The notes below the pieces were generated by a model. The model was not told the DNA's origin. It saw nothing but the letters and a program-made list of their open reading frames with translations, and made no database searches. Both the position numbers and the translations under genes were made by a program. From an uncultured Verrucomicrobiota bacterium (GTDB lineage Bacteria; Verrucomicrobiota; Verrucomicrobiia; Chthoniobacterales; SZAS-18), in contig CALMVM010000357.1 of the NCBI GenBank assembly GCA_937873255.1, forward strand, positions 1 through 11,481: a stretch of DNA of 11,481 nucleotides. Direction: 5' to 3'. The first letter of the stretch is position 1; each line of letters begins with the position of its first letter. Shown here one piece after another: positions 7,556 to 11,481 of this stretch.

Positions 7556-7678
7556 GATGGGTGGCAGGTGCAAGAATGCCGGAGGGATGATTAAGCCTCC
7601 ATGAAGCGGGCAAAATTTTTCGTCCGAGCTTCATCTTCATCGTGCCTTAATGCCGGACGTGGTACTGCCCCGTGAGCC
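7556..7678. promoter_or_regulatory. Shared divergent promoter/operator region
   Basis: This 123-bp gap separates the two divergent gene groups and must hold the promoters of both. Visible elements are a perfect 7-bp inverted repeat, ATGAAGC at 7601-7607 and GCTTCAT at 7628-7634, around an AT-rich core (CAAAATTTTT at 7611-7620). There is also a tandem CTTCAT repeat at 7629-7640, and a 9-bp direct repeat AATGCCGGA at 7575-7583 and 7649-7657. OmpR-family regulators usually bind paired direct repeats, so the tandem CTTCAT is the likeliest half-site pair. I could not assign -35/-10 boxes with confidence. No strong Shine-Dalgarno sequence precedes either start codon. Confidence 0.5.
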
Positions 7679-8329
7679 ATGCGTATTCTCATCGTCGAGG
7701 ACGAGCCGGACTTCCTGCGCACGGTCGCGCAGTTCCTGCGGGAGGACGGCTACGCGGTGGACGCGGCACCCGACGGCGAGGAAGGCCTCTACAAGGCCCA
7801 GGAAACCGAGTACGATGCCATCGTGCTTGACGCCATGCTGCCGTACATCGACGGCTTCGAATTGCTCCGCCAGCTGCGCCTGAAAAAGAAAACTCCCGTC
7901 CTCATGCTGACCGCGCGCGCCCGGGTCCGCGACCGCATCCAGGGACTCGACACGGGGGCCGACGACTATCTCGCCAAGCCCGTGGACCTCGGCGAACTCG
8001 CCGCCCGGCTGCGCGCGCTCATCCGCCGCGCACACGGCAACGCCGCGCCCGTCATCCACGTGGATGACGTGGAGATCGACACCGCCGCACGGTCCGTGAC
8101 CCTGCGCGGCGAGCCGGTCGTGCTCACGGCGCGGGAATACGCGCTGTTGGAATTCCTGACCCTGAACCGGGGTAGGATCATCACGCGCACGCAACTCTAC
8201 GAGCATCTGCACGACGAGAACGACACGCCCATTTCCAACCTTGTGGACGTGCACATTTTCAACCTGCGCAAGAAGCTCGGCGCGGAGTTCATCGCCACGC
8301 ATCGGGGTCAGGGATACAGTATCGGGTAA
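7679..8329 (+). CDS. OmpR/PhoB-family response regulator
   Basis: This 216-residue cytoplasmic transcription regulator has an N-terminal receiver domain (1-120). Its acidic pocket is Glu7-Asp8, the phospho-acceptor is Asp51 (IVLDAMLP), with Thr78 (LMLTAR) and Lys100 (YLAKPVD). The C-terminal winged helix (about 125-216) has LTAREYALLEFLTLNRGRII and DVHIFNLRKKLG, ending RGQGYSIG. Length and layout are typical of the CusR/CopR/PhoB group. It starts at ATG 7679. The stop overlaps the kinase start by one base (TAATG), which indicates translational coupling. The divergent gap upstream suggests it binds there and controls both groups. Assignment to copper sensing rests on context only. Confidence 0.95.
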   Translation: MRILIVEDEPDFLRTVAQFLREDGYAVDAAPDGEEGLYKAQETEYDAIVLDAMLPYIDGFELLRQLRLKKKTPVLMLTARARVRDRIQGLDTGADDYLAKPVDLGELAARLRALIRRAHGNAAPVIHVDDVEIDTAARSVTLRGEPVVLTAREYALLEFLTLNRGRIITRTQLYEHLHDENDTPISNLVDVHIFNLRKKLGAEFIATHRGQGYSIG

Positions 8330-9822
8330 TGACGCTGCCCATCCATTCCATCCGCTGGCGCATCCAGGCGTGGCACGGGCTGCTTTTGTTGCTCGTGCTC
8401 GCAGGTTTCGGCGCGATGGCGTATCATCTCCAGGACACCAGCGAGACGCGGCACCTCGACGCGGAATTACACCTGCGCATCTCCGCGCTGTTCGGCAACA
8501 TTGCCCGCCAGCCGCGTCCCGTGCCGGGACCCGGCGATCAACGGCCCGATCCCCCGGACGGCCCGCCCGAAGGCGACCCGGATGATCCGCCCGAGCGGAA
8601 CGCTGGCCGCGGGCCGCGACCCGGTTCCTTTCGCCTGCGGCCGGAGTTGGCCCCACTGTTTGCCTCGGACGGCGGCTCGGCATTTTACTACCGGGTCTGG
8701 ACGCGCGACGGGGCGGTGTTCGGCAGTTCGCCGGACGCGCCCGCCGGGCTCTCGCGTCCCGAGCGTCCGCAGAGCCGGGGAGGGTTGTTTCGCAGCGTCA
8801 ACGGAAGGCGCGAGGCCTTTGAGTTCACCCCACCGGGCGAGAGCGCGCTGGTCGGGGTTTCCGAAGCGGGGAAGGAGCGCGAGATGCTCCGTTTCGCGGG
8901 CAAGCTGGCGGCGGTCGGTGCGGGTGTGATCGTGCTTGGCTTGGCCGGCGGCTGGTGGCTGGCGTCGCGCGCCATCCGGCCGGTGGACGCCATCAGCGCC
9001 ACGGCCGCTCGCATTGCCGGGGGGCGGTTGGACGAACGCATTCCCGTCAGCGGCAACGGCAGCGAACTCGACCGCCTCGCCGCCGTGCTCAACCACGCCT
9101 TCGCGCAACTCGACGCCGCGTTCGCCGAACAGGCCCGCTTCACCTCCGACGCCGCGCACGAACTCCGCACGCCCGTTTCCGTCATCCTGGCGCAGACCCA
9201 GCTCGCGCTCGCGCGTCCCCGCGATTCCGACGAATACCGCGAGAGTATTGAGATCACCCGCCGTTCCGCGCTGCGGATGCAGAGTCTCATCGAATCGCTG
9301 CTGGCCCTCGCGCGGTTGGACGCGCGTACGGAGCCCGCGCGCCGGCAGCCGTGCGACCTCGCATCCATCGGTCGCGAACAACTCGATCTCATCCAGCCGC
9401 TCGCCGCCGAACGCGGCATCGTCCTGCACCAGGAACTGGAGCCGGCCGTCTGCGTCGCGGACCCCGACCGCGTCGCGCAGATTTGCACGAACCTGCTTTC
9501 CAACGCCGTGAAGTACAACCGCATCGGCGGCGAGGTGCGTCTATCCTCCCGCCGGGAGAACGGCCACGCCCTGCTCACCGTGACTGACACCGGACTGGGC
9601 ATCGCGGCGCAGCACCTGCCGCACATCTTCGACCGGTTTTATCGCGCGGACGACTCGCGCAACCGCTCCACCGGCGGCGCGGGCCTGGGGCTGGCGATTT
9701 GCAAACTCCTCACGGAAGCCGAGGGCGGCAGCCTCACGGTGAACAGCGTCGAGGACCGGGGCAGCACGTTTACCCTGCAAATTCTCGCTGACGAAAACGG
9801 CGATGCGAAAATGGAAAACTAA
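8329..9822 (+). CDS. Membrane sensor histidine kinase
   Basis: This 497-residue kinase is the partner of the preceding regulator. It has TM1 at about residues 14-34, a periplasmic sensor region at 35-192, and TM2 at about 193-213 (GVIVLGLAGGWWLAS). A HAMP domain (212-264) follows, then HisKA with phospho-acceptor His277 in SDAAHELRTP. The HATPase domain has an N box from 388 (NLLSNAVKYN), G1 at 420 (DTGLGI) and G2 at 449 (GGAGLGLAICK). The sensor region carries a Pro/Asp-rich stretch (about residues 60-95, with DPPDGPPEGDPDDPPE) that is probably disordered. It has very few His or Met, unlike what one would expect if it bound Cu(I) directly as CusS does. The start is ATG 8329 inside the regulator stop. 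The 3' end overlaps the next gene by 20 nt, so all three are likely one operon. Confidence 0.93.
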   Translation: MTLPIHSIRWRIQAWHGLLLLLVLAGFGAMAYHLQDTSETRHLDAELHLRISALFGNIARQPRPVPGPGDQRPDPPDGPPEGDPDDPPERNAGRGPRPGSFRLRPELAPLFASDGGSAFYYRVWTRDGAVFGSSPDAPAGLSRPERPQSRGGLFRSVNGRREAFEFTPPGESALVGVSEAGKEREMLRFAGKLAAVGAGVIVLGLAGGWWLASRAIRPVDAISATAARIAGGRLDERIPVSGNGSELDRLAAVLNHAFAQLDAAFAEQARFTSDAAHELRTPVSVILAQTQLALARPRDSDEYRESIEITRRSALRMQSLIESLLALARLDARTEPARRQPCDLASIGREQLDLIQPLAAERGIVLHQELEPAVCVADPDRVAQICTNLLSNAVKYNRIGGEVRLSSRRENGHALLTVTDTGLGIAAQHLPHIFDRFYRADDSRNRSTGGAGLGLAICKLLTEAEGGSLTVNSVEDRGSTFTLQILADENGDAKMEN

Positions 9823-11481
9823 TCGCGTTCTCGCGGTGTTCGCCGCCTCGCTTCTCGGCGTCGCATCAGTTGTCGGTCTGCGTGCGGAAACGACTGACCT
9901 GGCGCGCAACCCGACCTTCGAGACGGCGGACGGATACGAATTGAATGGCGATGCGGTGTATCGACGCGCGTTGCTCGATCCGCGCCGGGATGCGGCCGGT
10001 CACGGCGTCGCGCTGACCCCAACGGCGGATGGCGCAATGGTGGCACAGACGGTTGTCATCGATACGCGGCAGGGTCGGTCGTTCTGCTTTCGGTTTCGTG
10101 GGCTGCCGCAAGACCAATTCGCCGTGGCGGCGGACGGGCTATACATGGAGGTGGAATTTTTCGCCGACGGCGGGCGCACCGCGTACGACGGCAAACGCAA
10201 ATTACTCTATCCGCTCGTACAACAAAGCCGCTGCGACCTCGCCGCGAACGGCAACGGCCGCCAGGGTGGCGCGGCCGTGTGGCGCGAGTACATGCTGACC
10301 TTTTACGTGCCCTTTCCGCAGGTGGACCGCCTGAAACTGACGGTCGGCTGTCGGGGCGCGTCCACGTCTTCAAACCCTGCACCGGGTAATGTCGAGCACG
10401 CAGGCGGCCCGATCGTGCCCATCGACACGGCGGGCCGGTCGTTTCTCGTCACGGATTTCAGCCTGACACGCCTCGACGAACCGGCGGCGCAGCCATCGCC
10501 GCCGCCGACCACCCCTCCGGCGGCCGGTGCGCCGTTGCCCCTCGGCGGCCGTTGGTATTACCGCGCCGCCGCCGGCGAAACGCGCCCGCCGGCAACTTTC
10601 GATCACGCCAACGCCGACCGGCTGCTTTACCGCGACGGACCCAACGGCGGGTATTCGACGCCATTCGCGGGCAACATGAGCGCCGTCCTGCACGCGGGCA
10701 ACGAGACGCTCGACGGCAATGTCGCGCGGGCGGATCAACCCATCGCTGACAACGTGACCGTGCGTTTCGAGGCGGGCAGCCTCGTCTTGCACACGCATGG
10801 GTTACCAAACCACCCGACCGGACGTTTCCCGGAGAACGAGTTCGGTCGCGGCAATCCGAACTACATCCAGGAGCAGGACGAAACCTATTACCTTCCGCTG
10901 GAGCCGAAGGAAAACTCCGGACACATCGTGACCACCGTCAATAATTCCAACCACGCGTTGAACATGGGACCCATCGGCGTCGCGGTAAACGGGATCGACT
11001 TCTTCAATCCTTTCGACGCCGGCAGTATGGATGCCAGCAACGTCATGGACCGTTGTTGCGGGCATCCGAATCCCGACGGGCAATATCATTACCATAAGTA
11101 TCCGGTGTGCCTGAACTCGCCGTGGTCGGACGAGGGCAACGCGCATTCTCCGCTGCTCGGTTGGGCTTTCGATGGCTACCCGATCTACGGCCCCTACGAG
11201 TCGGCGAACTTGATGGCGAAGGATGTCGTCGGCCAAGGCGCGTTGAACGCCTTCAACCTGCATTACGATGCGCAACGCGGCTGGCACTATCATGTGACGC
11301 CGGGCCGGTTTCCTTATCTGATCGGCGGTTATTGGGGACAGGTGGACCGGCGCGATGTCCGCCCGCCACCTGGACGCGGTCCGAGACCGGAATTCGACGC
11401 CCCCCCCGCCCGAGGACGGCATGCGCCGGGAGCGGCGCTGAAGATTCGGTCTTCGCAAGTGCGTGCGATTTGCCCGGGATC
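9803..11481 (+). CDS. Secreted YHYH-domain protein with an N-terminal beta-sandwich domain (3' end uncertain)
   Basis: ATG 9803 lies inside the kinase gene. The protein has signal peptide MRKWKTNRVLAVFAASLLGV, likely cleaved before ETTDL. Residues about 30-230 look like a jelly-roll, CBM-like domain (LARNPTFETADGYELNG, FRGLPQDQFAVAADG, LVTDFSLTRL). A Pro-rich linker (about 232-250) follows, then a YHYH domain (PF14240). That domain has TVRFEAGSLVLHTHGLPNH, RCCGHPNPDGQYHYHKYP with YHYH at 428-431, SPLLGWAFDGYPIYGPYE, and GWHYHVTPGRFPYLIGGYWG. It belongs to a different YHYH subgroup from the protein at 5723-7555. The literal frame stays open to the window edge (559 codons). Removing one C from the C8 run at 11400-11407 gives DAPPPEDGMRRERR and a TGA at 11439-11441 (545 residues), which fits codon usage better. 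The function is unestablished; a periplasmic or extracellular metal-binding role is inferred. Confidence 0.85.
   Translation, partial: MRKWKTNRVLAVFAASLLGVASVVGLRAETTDLARNPTFETADGYELNGDAVYRRALLDPRRDAAGHGVALTPTADGAMVAQTVVIDTRQGRSFCFRFRGLPQDQFAVAADGLYMEVEFFADGGRTAYDGKRKLLYPLVQQSRCDLAANGNGRQGGAAVWREYMLTFYVPFPQVDRLKLTVGCRGASTSSNPAPGNVEHAGGPIVPIDTAGRSFLVTDFSLTRLDEPAAQPSPPPTTPPAAGAPLPLGGRWYYRAAAGETRPPATFDHANADRLLYRDGPNGGYSTPFAGNMSAVLHAGNETLDGNVARADQPIADNVTVRFEAGSLVLHTHGLPNHPTGRFPENEFGRGNPNYIQEQDETYYLPLEPKENSGHIVTTVNNSNHALNMGPIGVAVNGIDFFNPFDAGSMDASNVMDRCCGHPNPDGQYHYHKYPVCLNSPWSDEGNAHSPLLGWAFDGYPIYGPYESANLMAKDVVGQGALNAFNLHYDAQRGWHYHVTPGRFPYLIGGYWGQVDRRDVRPPPGRGPRPEFDAPPARGRHAPGAALKIRSSQVRAICPG

Noticed and set aside
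7556..7678. A small methanobactin-like precursor peptide near the MbnP-MbnH gene
   Set aside because: I looked in the intergenic spaces (7556-7678, 3771-3957, 5710-5722) for a short Cys-containing leader-core peptide and saw none.
11466..11481. Cloning-vector sequence at the right edge (CCCGGGATC)
   Set aside because: It resembles part of a polylinker, but only nine bases match and one G is missing compared with the usual SmaI-BamHI arrangement. That is too short to call.
1..11481. tRNA, rRNA, CRISPR array, insertion sequence or transposase
   Set aside because: No cloverleaf-like segment, regularly spaced repeats, transposase motifs or terminal inverted repeats were recognised. The scrambled left region carries no mobile-element signature at its breakpoints.

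Overview
The window is high-GC bacterial DNA. It divides into a scrambled left third (1 to about 3770) and a coherent right two thirds (3958 to 11481). Most start codons lack an obvious Shine-Dalgarno sequence. Secreted proteins carry Ig/autotransporter-adhesin-like C-terminal modules of a style common in Verrucomicrobiota, and carbohydrate-active genes are frequent. My best guess is a verrucomicrobial (Opitutae-like) bacterium, but this is inferred from protein style and not from a marker gene.

Left region (1-3770): six partial genes are packed edge to edge on alternating strands. They are the C-terminal part of a right-handed beta-helix protein (-), the N-terminal part of an alpha/beta-hydrolase esterase (+), a GH1 beta-glucosidase lacking its N-terminus (+), the N-terminal part of a fatty acid desaturase (-), the C-terminal part of an aldose 1-epimerase (-), and a xylose-isomerase-like TIM-barrel protein lacking its C-terminus (-). 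Four boundaries cut through conserved domains. Within the fragments there is one in-frame stop and three single-base shifts at homopolymers. This looks like a chimeric or misassembled contig end, or a locus that really is rearranged and decayed. Sequence alone cannot separate these.

Right region (3958-11481): two divergent gene groups share a 123-bp intergenic region. The minus-strand group is a secreted YHYH-domain protein followed 13 bp later by a protein that fuses an MbnP-like copper-binding domain to an MbnH/MauG-like di-haem peroxidase domain. The plus-strand group is an OmpR/PhoB-type response regulator, a sensor histidine kinase (1-nt overlap) and a second, different YHYH-domain protein (20-nt overlap with the kinase).

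Working model: the two-component system senses a periplasmic signal, plausibly copper or another redox metal. It would control export of two YHYH proteins and a self-contained MbnP-MbnH protein in which the di-haem domain could oxidise a tryptophan of its own fused MbnP domain. The MbnP/MbnH chemistry is known from separate proteins. The link to YHYH proteins and to this regulator is inferred from gene context. The 3' end of the last gene probably carries a one-base error in a run of eight C.
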